Of a stretch of 64,000 nucleotides of DNA, positions 38,801 to 53,800 are shown in pieces (position 1 is the first letter of the stretch; the number at the start of each line of letters is the position of its first letter). The stretch is from Euleptes europaea. Its lineage: Eukaryota > Chordata > Lepidosauria > Squamata > Sphaerodactylidae. The position numbers and the translations under genes were made by a program. The notes under the pieces were generated by a model, which worked only from the letters and a program-made list of their open reading frames with translations, searched no databases and had not been told where the DNA came from. Location of the stretch: contig NC_079322.1 in assembly GCF_029931775.1 (NCBI RefSeq), positions 78,057,326 to 78,121,325 of the forward strand, written 5' to 3'.

Positions 38801-41800
38801 AGATGATTACCGGAACAGAACAGAACGAACGAGTATCTTGGCTCATTTGCCAGAGCTCCTGCTGGTTAGATTCTCCTTTTTAAAAAGGTAGAGAAAATCA
38901 GCATATAAAAACCAACTCTTCTTCCTCTTCCTCTCTGTGAAGGGAGAAAGGGGCTAGAGAGCAGAGGCCACTCTTCAGCTGAACACGGCATCCTCCTGAC
39001 CACCCAGAAGGAAGGGTGGGTTTTCATCAGGGGGTCAGAAAGAATAGGTGAATGACCACATGCCATGGCTGCTTTCTCCTCATGGGGAGGAGGGGGCACC
39101 CTCACCCCTGAGAGTCACATAGGTTGAGATTTCACCCAGGAAAGTAATGACTGAGCAGGTCCTAAGACTAACCCCCCACATGGGGAAAGAACATCCGGAG
39201 GTTGAATCTACATTTCACCACATATTCATTAGGCACTTGGGGGAGGAAGGAAAAGGCAGCGTGAACAAATCCAAGGATACGGCAGCAATGGCAATGTCTG
39301 ACCGCTTTGAAACAGTTTAGCTGGCTGCCGGTCTATTTCTGAGTTTAATTCAAGGCACTGGTTATGAAGCCCTTCACGCTGATCCGTGCTTCTGTAACCT
39401 CACAGTTGGATTACTGCAACATGTTCTACATGGGGCTGCCCTGGAAGACAACCCGGAAATGACAACTGGTCTAGAATGCAGCAGCAGCCGGACTGTTTTC
39501 ACGGGCTAGCTACTGGGAAGAGATGTTGCCCGTTTTGGAACAGCTGCATAGGCTGCCAGTCTGTTTCTGAGTTCAATTCAAGATGCAGCTTATCACCGTT
39601 AAAACCCTTCACGGCCCGGGACCCACACATCTGAAGGGCTGTCTCCTTCCATATGTCCCGGTGCGCCAACTACATTCATTAGACAGCCAGCTGTTGGCTC
39701 TCCCACTATTCAGGGTGGCCCATCTGGCATCGACCAGAGACAGGGCCTTTCCCATTGTGGCCCCGGCTCTGTGGAACGGGTTCCCTGAAGAGGTGAAGGA
39801 GGGCCCTCCTGGGAGATCTTCAGGAGGCGCTGCCTGTTTGCCAGGGCTTTTGAGGAGGTTTGAAAGGCAGGCGCTTTTTGAAGCAGGGGAGAGATTTGGG
39901 GTTTGCTATTTGATTGTTGCTTTTAAACTGGAAAATATTTTAACTATTACTGTAAGCTGCCTTGAACCACAAGGAAAGGTGGGACACAGACGGTTTAAAT
40001 AAACAATTAAATAAATTGGTTCTTGTAGGTTATCCGGGCTGTGTAACCGTGGTCTTGGAATTTTCTTTCCTGACGTTTCGCCAGCAGCTGTGGCAGGCAT
40101 CTTCAGAGTAGTCACTACTCTGAGTAGTCACTACTTCAGAGTAGTGACTACTCTGAAGATGCCTGCCACAGCTGCTGGCGAAACGTCAGGAAAGAAAATA
40201 CCAAGACCACGGTTACACAGCCCGGATAACCTACAAGAACCAATGAACTCTGACCGTGAAAGCCTTCGACAATAAATTAAATAAATAATCCGCCTTTCGT
40301 GGGCTCCCATTTGACCACTGCTTCAAGGACGGTCTCTCCCCCCGCCCCGGTGACCAACGCTCCTGTTGTTCTTGACAAATTTGCCTGCCCGTTTCCAGTC
40401 AGTTTGCCTACAGCCAGGACGAGAAGACCTAGCGGGCAGAGGCCAAATGATGGCACACTCCCCCTGACCCTCCAGCAGAGTTCAAGTTAATTAATCGGGG
40501 CCACATTTGATGCCACCAGGGCCGAGGCACTGTCTGTCCTCTGGGCAAGCGGAAGCCTGCCCTGGCCCCCATTAAGACCCAACAAACACAGTTGTGTTGC
40601 AAAGGCTGCTAAACTCACCCGGCCTGGCCAAAGTACCGGCGGTGGATGACGGAAGAACACTCGGCCCTGGAGCTGCCAAAGCTGGGACAATCACTCTCTT
40701 GATGCCTCAGCATGTTTTGGGACGTAGGCCTTTAATAATCATGAAGGGGGGGTGGCTTTGCATTTAACTACTTCCTGCACTAATACAGCTGAACTGTCAG
40801 GAAAACTCAATGTCCACACAGAACAGGAGGCAAGGGAGCGGGGGGGGGGGGGGGCTCTTGCCACATTACGCGCCATGGAAGCAGTGGCTAATAAGAAAGT
40901 GGTCGCCCCAACTGAGTCTGGAGCTCGACTAAACACTTTGTTTTCACAGGCAGAGGCTGAGACTCATAAGATGAGAGGGGTCTGGAGAAAGTTCCCTTGC
41001 AGGATCCCCCCGTAACATGAGCTCGCCCCAAGACCCAAGTCTTACTCTAGAGATGGTCTTCCCATCTCTGGCCTCTACCTCTTCAGACTGACATGATAAA
41101 GTCAATGTCCTGGGTAGCCATCTGCCCTACATGGCTTCCATTTACAGGGAAGGTATGGTTTATTCACAGAGAAGCCATCTGTCCAGCTAGCAGTCTGAAG
41201 GGGTGCAGGCCCAAACATAAGTTGGCCACCTCTGTGAGAACTAGACCCTGTCTCATTCTGTGAGAACTAGACCCTCAAGTCTCACTCCCAACAGACCTAC
41301 AGTACATTGGTTCTCGTAGGTTATCCGGGCTGTGTAACCGTGGCCTTGGTATTTTCTTTCCTGACGTTTCGCCAGCAGCTGTGGCCGGCATCTTCAGAGG
41401 AGTAACACTGGAGTAACAGAGGAGTAACAGAGGAGTAACACTGAAGGACAGTGTCTCTGTCCTTTAGTGTTACTCCTCTGAAGATGCCGGCCACAGCTGC
41501 TGGCGAAACGTCAGGAAAGAAAATACCAAGACCACGGTTACACAGCCCGGATAACCTACGAGAACCAATGAACTCTGACCGTGAAAGCCTTCGACAATAT
41601 TTCTACAGTACATTGTTTAGATGTCCCTTTGCCTTGAAAAGCACAGTTGATGGTAGGAACAAAGCAAGTGAAAGCTGTTGTGGGATTTGGGGCAGGCGAG
41701 AGAGAAGAAACTTGGTGCTCTGGGGCCTGGGAAGTTGGAGGGTCCCCAACCCTTTCTGGGTGGGGAGGGCTCGGCCGTTTTTATCTCCTCACAACAACAA

Positions 41801-44800
41801 AGAAGAGCGTCTCCTGGTCCCCTCCAGCCACGTCGGCATGGCTTCCCACCTGAAGAGAGGAAGAGGTACAGGGGCTCATCTCACTCCACGGACTTCACCG
41901 ACAGCAGCATGGGACGTACACACGGGAAGGTGCGTGCAAAAGAAGAGGGCTGAGAGCAGGGACAGCGACGAGAAAAAAGTGTGAGAGTTAAGAGAGAAGG
42001 GGGGAAAGTGACCCAAACAGGGGGTGGGAGGGGGGGGGAAATAAGTCACAGAGTCGGTTCTTTTCTCTCCCAAGTGATAGAGAAGGCTGAAATAAAACTC
42101 ACTTTCCCATTGGGCGGCTTTTGGGCGCCCTCTTTTGTAACAGCTGTTTTAGAGACTGCATTGAGTTCAGGCTTTCGGGCAGCCCCGGCTGACTCTGCCT
42201 TTCTCTCTACTTTTGCCTAAATGGAGACAAATGGAGGGTGACTTTTTACATCATGAGAATTAAAAAAAAAAATTAAAAAGCAATGACGGGAAAGGAGGAT
42301 GAATGTCAAACCAGCACCTGGGGCGTTCACGCGGCCCTGTGAAACCAGAGGGGCATTGTACACAAAGGGGGCATCTTGTACCCAAGGCAGGAGAAACACA
42401 GAGCAATGGTTAGCGGGGGGGGGGGGGGGAGAGCCGGGAGACACAGGTTCAAGCCCCCCCCCCATGGACCCCTTGAATGGCTTTGGACCTCCCCCTCTAT
42501 GCTGGCTGCACCAGCTGCATCCCTCACTTGAGATTGTGCTTGGACAAACCCTCCTGCCCCAGCACAGCTGGTCACAGTCTGCTTCCAGTGCAGAGGGGAA
42601 GGAAGTCTGAAAGCGCTCTGGATTCTAAACAAGCCCCCCTCTATCCTGAATTCTGGTTTGGCCCAAACTCAGAAGCAAATCTGGGGAACTTCTGAGGCGG
42701 GGGCACACACCACATGTTAAGTCTGGAGCTGGAAAAGTCCGTGAATTCTCGTACCACTCCCGGCCTCCCAAACTAGCACACGCTTTTACCATCCTCAAAC
42801 CTGAATGCTCCATTTTCTTAATGCAAACATTCCCCTTTCCCTATCCCAAAAGTGGCCATTGGTTCAAAATGAGGATTTGTTTCTGGAGCAGCTCGAAAGT
42901 ACCCAATAATTATCTGCATGGTTCCCACTTGGGGAAAGAAAATGCATGCAATATCATATGAGATTCTGGTGCAATAACTGAATGTTTTTACCTATCAGTT
43001 TTGACTACAAAAATGTGCCCCCCCCCATTTTGCAAACCGGGGTTGGCTTCTTCTGCAATCTACAGTTTGACCACACTAAGCAGCAAATAACGGCTGTACT
43101 TTCTTTTCTTTTAAAGGCACTAAAGACATTCAAATATCACTCTGAAAGACATTTATTGTCCCATATGCCCTACATGAAGGCAGTTACACAAGGAAGGGGT
43201 TTCCTTTCGGATTATTAAAGCAACATCCTCCAAAGAGAAGGCAACCTGGGCCAGGAGATCCACTCCTGCTGAGTTCTATTGCATCACAGAGAACAGAAAA
43301 CCAGAAGCAAGCACCTGAGTGGGGTAAGATCAGCAGGCTGCAGAACTGCATGCTATTGAAGGACATTCCCCAACTGCTAAAACTTGAGGTATCCGTTTTT
43401 GGGTGATGTCCCTTAGCCCAGCTCCCAACAACAGCCCCAGGATATGTTTTCTGTGTTGTTTATTCCATTTACAGTACACAGACAGGAGAAGGTGGTGTGG
43501 TGTGGGAAGGGGCTGCAGCTCAGTGGAGGAGCATCTTCTTGGCATGCAGAAGGTCCCAGGTTCAACCCCCAGCATCTCCAGTTAAAAGAACCAGCAGGAG
43601 GTGATGGGAAAGACTTCTGCCTGAGACCTGGAGAACCGCTGCCGGTCTGAGTAGACAATACTCACTCTGATGGACCAATAGTCTGATTTAGAATAAGGCA
43701 GCCTATGTATTGGGGCCATAGCTTGGTGCAAGAGCTTCTGCATGCACAAGGCCCCAGGTTGAGTTCCTGGCATCTCCAGTTAAATGGACCTGCCTGGCCC
43801 TTTTAACTTGAGTTGCTGCGGGTTGAACATGGGACCTTCTGCATTATTCTATTCAGACAATACTGACCTTGATGGACCGAGGGTCAGGTCCAGTATGAGG
43901 CAGCTTCATGTGTGTGTGGACCAATCCTTCCCCTTGAGGACACCGCACTGATACAAACAAGAGCTGCGCAAGAGCACAGCAACGTTCGTGGCCAGTCGAG
44001 TCGGTGAAGTTTGCAGAGAAGAACATTCCTGTGGGCTACTCCGCATCAACTCACGTGGGCATAAACAAGCTGGATCCCCCATCTCAACCCTTGAACACTC
44101 ATGAAGCTGCCTTCTACTGAATCAGATTCCCGGTCCATCAAAGTCAGTATTCTCTGCTCAAACCAGCAGCGGCTCTCCAGGGTCTCAGGCAGGGGTCTTT
44201 CACATCACGTACTTGCCTTGTCCCTTTAACTGGAGATGCTGGGGGTTGAACCTGGGACCTTCTGCACGCCAAGCAGATGCTCTACCACTGAGCTATGGCC
44301 CCTCCCCAAGATGCTGGTCATTGTCCCCATCTATGCAAGCGTGAATGAAAGGACGGCCACCTGGGGTCAGTCATGCACCAAAGTCTCTCTTTCAAAATGC
44401 ATATTCCAGGAATAAACCTTTCTAGCCTTCCTTGTTGCTGCAGGCAGGATTACTTATCCTGGCATGAAAGAGAGGAGACATGAAGGGTCTCTGGTCTTGC
44501 CAAAGGCTGTGGATCTTCTTTCCTGTGTGGGGCTTCGAACATCTCTTAAGTGCGAACATTTTTTTTTTACATAAATAGGAATTTCATATCATCTTCCTTC
44601 ATCCTTGGGGATGGGAAGAACTAGAGTAATCCAATAAATTAATTGCTTGTTGGCTGAGAAGATGGATTTAAATTTGCCGTGCGTTCAGGGGCTGTGCTCT
44701 GGAGCATGCCAGAAGCATCAACAAGCCCAAGGTCAGCTCAGCTGAGCACCCTCTTGCCCCAGGCACTAAGGCCCAGGGGATCACAGCTGGGTGGGAGCCA

Positions 44801-47800
44801 GGGCTGGCTTCAGTTCCCACAAAGACGCCGACACCGACAACAAAATACCTCTGCAGAAAAACAGGCAGCTGCTCCACTGATCCTCAGGCCTGTCTGAGTG
44901 GAATAGTTTCCAGGCTTGAGTGGGCAAAGGTGTGCCAGGCAGAAAGCTTCATTTCATAGAATCATAGAGTTGGAAGGGACCACCATGGTCATCTAGTCCA
45001 ACTCTCTGCACAATGCAGGAAATGCACAACTACCTCCTCCACCCACCCCGAGGGACCTCTACTCCATGCCCAGATCGCCAAGGTGCCGTCCCTCTCATGA
45101 TCTGCCTAAGCTCATAGAATCAGCATTGCTGACAGATGGCCATCTAGCCTTGGCTTAAAAACCTCCAGGGAAGGAGCACTTACCACCTCCCTAGGAAGCC
45201 TGTTCCACTGAGGAACCGCTCTGTCAGAAAGTTCTTCCCAATGTCTAGACGGAAACTCTTTTGATTTTATTTCAACCCGTTGGTTCTGGTCCAACCTTCT
45301 GGGGCAACAGAAAACAACTCGGCACCCTCCTCTCCATGACAGCCCTTCAAGTACTTGAAGATGGATATTATATCCCCTCTCAGTCTTCTCCTCTTCAGGC
45401 TAAACATACCCAGCTCCTTCAAGCTTTCCTCACACGACTTGGTCTCCAGACCCCTCTCCTTCTCTGTTGCCCTCCTCTGAGTATGCAGAGAAATTCCCTC
45501 CCTGGTGCCAAAAATTTGGGGATTGGCTGAACCTGCAGAAGTTGGCAGGGGCCAGCAGGGGGCGCCACAACAGCGCTGCTGCATCAGAGGTCCCTCCCTC
45601 CCTCTACACCAGGGGTCCCCAACACAGTGCCTGTGGGCACTATGGCACCCCTCCAACACCTTTTCTGGTGCCCGCCAAGTATTTTTAGAAAGTAGGCAGG
45701 GGCCAGGTGGGGCTTTTGCCCAGGAAGGCTTCTGATTGATCACTGGAGAGTTCATTGGCTCTTCATATTTTTTTTAAAACGTTGCTTTGGCGGCAGTGGC
45801 CACCACAGCACAAGGATCGTCACTGTGTGACTGAAGGTAAGCAGCGGCAGCCATTTTGTGGCTGGCTCCGCCTCCTGAAGCCACCATTCTGTGGCAGCCG
45901 TTATTGCAGCTGCACCCATCATGGTAGGCCAAAATTCCAAAGGTGGCTGCAGGCTCAAAAGGGTCGGGGACTCCTGCTCTAGACACTCCACTGGCCAGCC
46001 TAACAGGCTCAACCCTCTACTAAGAAAGGACTCCCCATATTTGCATTTCCAGATCAGAAGCGTAAGAGTTGTTTCACTGCAGACGTGAGAACGTAACCCA
46101 GGGTCTCAGAAGCACCTCTAGACATTACCCCAACAAACACCCCAGGGTCTCAGAAGCACCTCTAGACATTAGGAAGAATTTTCAAACAGAGCGGTTCCTC
46201 GGTGGAACAGGCTTCCTCAGGAGGTGGTGAGCTCTCCCTCCCTGAAGATTTTAAACAGAGGCTAGATGGCCATCTGTCAGCAATGCTGATTCTATGACCT
46301 TAGGCAGATCATGAGAGGGAGGGCACCTTGGCCATCTTCTGGGCATGGAGGAAGGGTCACTGGGGGTGTGGGGGGGAGGTAGTTGTGAATTTCCTTCATG
46401 GTGTAGGGGGTTGGACTAGGTGACCCTGGTGGTCCCTTCCAACTCTATGATTCTATGATTCTACGACCGCACAGACATGCAATTCTGAATCCTGCCCACA
46501 AGACGGAGTTTACCTTTCCTCCACCGGGCTGGTGCTTGATGTTGTCTGTGGACCCAATCTTGGAACGGATGTTCTTCAGGTCAGGAGCGGACACGCTGGT
46601 CGTGGGCCGAGGGGGCTTGGAAACGGGGCTCGTCTTGGGGGCGGCTTTTAGCGTGGATGCCCTCTTGGAGTCGGTGGCGGTTGTGTTGGCTGTCCCGGAA
46701 AGTCTGGGAGCAGTTGGCTTGGGACGGTTAGCAGCAGCTCCAGGCAGGGCAGGGGAGGCGGCGGTTGGGGTGGTGGCGCCAGGTTTGGCAGTGGCGGAGG
46801 CGGGGGCGCTCTTTGGGCGGCTCAGGTCAGCTGCAAAGGAGGAGAAGAAGATGAAGAGCTGGTTTTTATATGCCAACTTTCTCTACCACTTAAGGAAGAA
46901 TCCAACTGGCTTACAATCACCTTCCCTTCCCCTCCCCACAACAGAAACCCTGTGAGGTAGGTGGGGCTGAGAGAGTGTGACTGGGCCAGGGTCACCCAGC
47001 TGGCTTCATGTGGAGGAGTGGGGAAACAAATCCAGTCCACAGATTAGCCTCCCCCACTCATGTGGAGGAGTGGGGAATCAAACCTGGTTCTCCAGATCAG
47101 AGTCCACTGCTCCAAACCACCGCTCTTAACCACTACACCACGCTGGCTCTCAGGAGGAGGGCCAGTGGAGGAAGCAGCAGGTGCTCCAGGTGGAAACGGT
47201 GCTTCTTTAGCATCTGGCAAGCTTACCTGATGGGGATTTTGCAGTGGTCTTCTTGGCATCTGCAAGCTTTGTATCCATCTTGATGGCTGCGGGATGGGAA
47301 AAAGGCTCAGGTGAACCTCTGCTCTGTTTTCCTGAGGCTGACCAGGAGCTCTCTCAGCATCCTTGCCTCGACTTGCTACATGTCAGCCCTCTTCTTACCA
47401 AGCTGAAGCTACCTGAGCCCTGGCAGAGCCTTTGAAAGTGTAACGAGGGGAAAGCCAGCCATGCTGGGCAAAGGCTCTTCATTATTGCCAAAATTATTGT
47501 GGAACCCCCCCCATGTTTATCCCCTCTCCACTTCCAGCTAAGCCAGCCCGAGAAGCTGCAAAGGAGTCGGGGGGCTCTCTTCACCAGGAGCAAAGAATCT
47601 GACTATTAGTTGTTTAACCAGAAATATGTATTACTTTTCCTAAAAAAAAGAGGCAGAGAGTCATTGCTGTGGCACGTTAATAAAAGAAAAAGGAAAGAAA
47701 AAATAACAGTACTGCTGTCAAGTCTGCTTTGCAGGATTTGCCCGGTTTATTTTATTTATTTATTTATTATTTCCACATTACCCTGCTTTCCCCGGCCAAA

Positions 47801-50800
47801 ACCGGGCTCGGAGCGGCTTGCAGAATATAAATGTCCCATTAAATCAGTAAAAGCACTAAAACATTTTAAAATAGCCCTATAAAATCATATAATCCTAGTT
47901 TACCTAAGGCGCCTCTAGAGTGTAAAACACAAACTTCAACTAGGTGAGCAGACGGAATAATTACCGGATTGAATAAGAAAGATATTAGGGAGGCCAGCAT
48001 TTATATACAGGGAACTGTAGCTGGCCTCAACCATAAGCCCAGGTGAATTCTAGGACTGAATCTGTTTACACACAGAGATAATCGCCTGGCTTACTTGCCT
48101 TCCTACTTCTTTTTCACTTGCCACGGGGACCCGCACAGCAATGAAATGGGAATGCCTTTCTGGACAGCACTCTCACTGGGTTCGTTTGAGTCTGCAGCCG
48201 CTTGTGGATTTGGATCTGCACAATCTGGAAGGTCTCAACCTCCCACTGCGAGAAGCATTCAGTGCGTCGTGCACAAAAGTCGGTCTGTCCAAGGGCAAGG
48301 ATTTCCCCCTCTGGCCTTAGTCCTCGTGTTAGTGGGGCAGACTTGGCACCATTTGAGGACTTCACGGTTAGTGCACGTGAAAGGGCCAGCCCCCTGCACC
48401 CCTGTAACAGAGCCCCCCTTTCCCCAGCATGTCTCAGGCACAGAGATACTCACTTGAGGGCCTCTTGGGTGGGGAGGTGGCAGAATTCCTGGGGCTCGCC
48501 GCCGAGTTTGTGCTGGCCAGCGCTGTCGATGGCCTGGGTGTGGCAGGGCTGCTTTTCACACTAGACCGAGGGGTTGTCGCAGATGGCGCCTTCGAAGGGG
48601 AGGCTCGCTTCTCTGCGCTCTTTGCGTCTGTCCCCTAGGAACAAAAAAAAAAAAAAAGAGGACCCATTTCAAACTGTATTTCCTGTAAAAAAAGCCCTTC
48701 TCCAAAAGGCGAACTGAAGAGCCAGTGTGGTGTGGTGTGGTGTGGTGGTTAGAGTGCTGGACTAGGATCTGGGAGACCCAGGTTCGAATCCCCATTCTGC
48801 CCTGGAAGCTCGCTGAACGACCTCTGGCCAGTCTCACACTCTCAGCCTAAGCTACCTGACAGGGTTGTTGTGAGGATAAAATGGAGGAGAGGGGAATGAT
48901 GGTAGCCGCTCTGTGTCCCTGCTGGGGAGAAAGGCGGGGCATAAATGAACTAACTAAAGGTAAAGGTAGTCCCCTGGGCAAGCAAGCACCAGCTGCCTCT
49001 AGAAAGCCCGTAAAACAGGAAGACGGCAACAGCATCCTCCAGCATAATTACCCACCATAAGAGGGCAAATGGGAACCTTGCCTTTTACTGTTCCTAAGTT
49101 ATCCTTAATTTGACAGTCAATGACTATGCAGTGAGCATTTGAGTAGTTAAATGCAAGATACACTTTAAATCATGTCTTGGAACCACCTGGGGGGGATACA
49201 GGTGGGAAGTTGGAGAGGAGGCGTTTTGCAAGAGAGCAAGTGGAAGAACATTGATGGGCGGCTCCTCACTGGCAGTCTTTAAGTAGAGGCTGGACAAACA
49301 CTTGTCAGGGATGCTCTAGGCTGATCCTGCATTGAGCAGGGGGTTGGACTAGATGGCCTGTTTGGCCCCTTCCAACTCAAATGATTCAATTATTCTACCT
49401 CCGTGTTTACATCTGTAGAAACCTATATAAAGCTCCCTTACGAGTCAGTCAGCTGCTTCACCCCGCTAAGTATTGTCCACTCTCACTGGCATTGGCTCTC
49501 CAGAGTCCCAGGGAGAGAAATGTCTTTTATCTCCCTCTGCCACCCCACACCATTTCCCGCTAGAGATGCCAGGGAGGGAACCTGGGATTTTTAGCATGCT
49601 AGTGTGGGTTCTGCCACTAAGCCGCAGCTGCCCTCCTTGACTAGACAGCGGGACTTCACGGAGCCCACAAGAAAGAAGGAGAGAACTGTTTCCCGAAGTC
49701 TACCCAAAATTCACAGGCCAGTCATGGAGGCAACGGGCCCGACAGGCCCCATGCCTGGACACCTGCCCAAAATGCCGATCATTTATTTCTTGGGTTTAAA
49801 GCTCCTGGCCTCTTCTACCCAGCTCCCCTTTCCCTTGAACCGTTCAGGCCACCACCGTCCTCATCTGCCAAGAGGAAGCTCTTTAATTACAGGCAGAAGA
49901 AAGAAAATTGCTCTCCGGGCTTAGAGAGCATTTGTCCAAGACCATCTGGGGCCACAAGCAATGATCAATCAATTTACCAACAGCTGACGCAGTGGGGGGA
50001 AGATGGGAAAATTCCTTTAACAGGAAAGCATCGAGCCAGGAGTACTTGGAAGCAACTCCTACCGAAACGGTTGGTGTTTGCTTCGAAGTACATATACTGG
50101 GGTTAAATACTTTGAAGACGAGGCCTTCTCATAGCAGAAGAAGCAGGTCTTTATTTCCGGGGAGCAAAACTAAATTTTAGGTGTTTTCTCTGCTTCTGGA
50201 TGTTGGGCAGAAGTAAACAGAGCTATTTTGTGCTGGTGAGAAGAATGGTTCATCTGTGGATTTTGTAATGAGAGAATGGGTAGAATGATTTATTCCGATA
50301 TACGACATCCTGTTCAAAAATAACATTCTGAATCAGTGGGCTTAACTAAAAAAAAAAAAAAAGCCAGGCATACAGGGGTGGAGGGGGGGAGAGGGGCTTT
50401 TTATTTTGCAGATTTCATTCCCATTCATAATATTAAAATCTGACTCTAATCACAAAGCCTGGATTTAGAGCTGTTGACATATTTTTGGATTCAACAGCTC
50501 TCTCTGGCTAGGATTCAAGGCACTACTATGTTCACTGCCCATTTGCTTTACACGTACACACCCCAATTTTGGTAAGCAAACCCTGGTCACTATGGAAACT
50601 GGGGGCCATCCTAAGGTTACTTCCCAAAGAGCAGAATTCCTAGGAAAATGCAAACCTCAGCAGCACGTGCTCAGGCAACCCACACGCCCAGGATTTTGCT
50701 CCTTAACAAGGAATACCAGGGCAGAAGTGCAAGAGGTCCTCTCTCATCCATCGGATCAAGGGCAAGAGGGAATTCGCCTTGGTCAGGCTCACAATGCCAG

Positions 50801-53800
50801 TTTAAAGCTTGACAAGTGACAGATGAACTCAGGCAGATCATGAGAGGGAGGGCAGGAAGGGTTGTATCAGTGTTTAGCTCTCAGGGCCCTTTCTTACATG
50901 CCCAGGCTAGTGCTGATCCCCACTTTAGGATCAGGAAGCAATTTTCCTCCAGGCCAGATTGGCCAGAGATCCTCCTGGAAGGTGCTTTTATTTTTTTTTA
51001 TTTTTTGCCATTTTCTGGGCATGGAGTAGGGGTCACTGGGAGTTTGTGTGTGGGGGGGAGGTTGTTGTGAATTTCCTGCATTGTGCAGGGGGTTGGACTA
51101 GATGACCCTGGTGATCCCTTCCAAACCTATGATTCTTGGTCATCTAAGATCTCCTGCTCCCTCCCCCAGGCAATTCTGCCTTTTCTTCTTCTTCCTGGCC
51201 CATTAGATGTCTGGAATTTGCTCCCAGAACCCCTCCATGAAGCCGCCTCTCCCACCGCCTTCAAAGCCCACCTCTCCTCGAAGCCTTTGGCTTGCCTACT
51301 TTTCACGCTTCCAGCACTGACACCAAGCCTGAGGATGCCTCGCTAAATGAATAATTCTGACTCCTCTTCCCCTCACCCCCCATCTGCTGCTTTCTTACGG
51401 CAAATGTTAAATTAAATTCCCTGCTGGGATAGGGGCTTCACTTTGTCATTCCTCTGCAGAGTGCCACAAATGGTGACACATTCGTATTATCAATAAATGT
51501 TGACATGCAGTAAGGCCCAACCAGTCTACCCGGCACAATGTTATGATTGTCACGTGAAACTGCCTTATACTGAATCAGACCATCAGTCCATCAAGGTCAG
51601 TATTGTCTACTCAGACTGGCAGCAGTTCTCCAGGGTCTCAGGTGGGGGTCGAACAAATCACTGACTGCCTCACCTTTCCTGGATGTTGGGGTGTGATAAT
51701 GGGACCTTTTGCATGCTAAGCAGATGTTCCTCCGCAGAGTCACAGCCCTTCCTAGAGACTGGCAGTGGCTCTCCTGGGTCTCAGGCAGAGGTCTTTCACA
51801 TCACCTTCTGCCTGGTCCTTTAACTGCAGATGCTGGGGATTGAAGCTGGGACGTTCTGCATGCCAAGCAGATGCTCTACCACATAGCCACGACTCCCATT
51901 GCTTGCTTGGCCCTGGGGTGTCACTGCCTGTCTGCAGCAAAACTATCCCTGGAGCCCACAAAGAACTCCGAGGCCCATGAGCTACAGGTATTTACTGTGG
52001 CAACTGTTTGGACCAATCCTCACCACGGAAAAGGTGAGCAATGAATTTGACACAGCTGCAGAATCTCTGGTGGGCCCAGGAAGGACTCACTAACAGCCCT
52101 ACTGGAGCATTGGTTGGGGTGGGGCTGAAAGGCTCTGGTTGCCCAAGAAGAGGGGTTTAAAACGAGCGAGTTCGGCACTAGGGAATTCTCCGCAACACCT
52201 CCTCCCAATCTGGTTTGCAGCTGCCCCTCCACCCCTCCCTTGTCCTCCAGACAGTCCACCAGGGCCAGAGAGAAAGTCCCCACTTTGGCCATCAGCAGTG
52301 GCTCTCCAGGGTCTCTCACGTCACCTACTGCCTAGCTCTTTTAAGTGGAGATGCCGAGGGTTGAACATGGGACCTTCCACATGCCAAGCAGATGTTCTTC
52401 CACTGAGCCACAGACCCTCCCCCAAGTTGTCCAAGGTTCTTAATCCAATTTTCTCAAATCCTACAGAGATACAGCTGTGAATATTGATTTTGTCGCACAG
52501 TCACCGCAGGAATTCTGTCAGTTGCCAAAGCTTATGCTAGTCAGGAGATTCTCAGCACCAAGGGTAACGTATGTCACACCTCACTCAAAGGGCCAAACCT
52601 TTCCCTAGCAAGGCTCCCGTGCTTTTAGCTGCATGGCAGGAGAAATTCACCAGGTAAAGTGCCCATCTCCGTGCCAAGGAAAGCCAGATTAGCTGAGACC
52701 CTGTCCATCACCAAAATGTTGAAGGCACCCATCAGAAAAAATAATCAAGTGGTAACCCTTTCCACCAACAGGGCTGACACAGCTGGGGAGCAACTTGGAC
52801 TTTTTTGGCAGCAAGGGTCTCATTTCAGAACCATTCCCAGAAGCATGGAGTAAAAGCAACCACCTTGAAATAGCTCCCCAAAAGAACATAAGAACATAAG
52901 AAAGGCCCTGCTGGATCAGACCAAGGCCCATCAAGTCCAGAAGTCTGTTCACACAGTGGCCAACCAGGTGCCTTTAGGAAGCCACAAACAAGACGACTGC
53001 AGCAGCACTAAACTGCCTGTGTTCCACTGCCCCCAAAATAATAGGCATGCTCCTCTACTAGAGAGAATAGGTATGCAGCATGACTAGTTTCCATTTTAAC
53101 TAATAGCCATGAATACCCCTCTCCTCCATGAATATGCCCACTCCCCTCTTAAAGCCCTCCAAGCTGGCAGCCATAACTACATCCTGGGGCAGGGAGTTCC
53201 ACAATTTAACTATGCGTTGTGTGAAAAAATACTTCCTCGTCATGAAAACCCACATCTTCTTGGTTCCTTTTAGCAGCTCACCAGCTCAGAGAAAGAGCTC
53301 CAGCAGCCCTTCCAGGAACAACCTGCCGCATCCCCAGAACCTTCCAGCAGCCCACCAGAACTACCAGGTAACATCTGAGGCCTCATTCGAAGAAGGTTGG
53401 AGTTCCGTGAGCAGCACAAAACTGTGTGGTATCGGGCTGTATTCATTGTCAGAAGGGGAGCTTCACCATCACCCCTCTGTATGCTCATTAGGGATGCCAT
53501 TAATTTCAGTGGCAAAAACATGTTTGCAGCTGCCTGTCAGTCAGATGCTAGCTCGCAGCTGATTGGGGGACCACCGGGAATGGGCTTCGGACCCGCCCCA
53601 ATCTAAAAACAACAACCCTGCTACATGAGGTAGTTGGAGATTCGAAACCAATGGCTTTACAATGGGAAGAAAAGCAGATTGTTTCTCTTCCCTCCCGATG
53701 CTTCCCATATGTTTCTCATTTACTTATCTATTTGATTCACATGCTGCCTTTCTCCCCAGTGGGGTCCCAAACCAGCTCACGAGGTTCTCCTCTCAATCAT

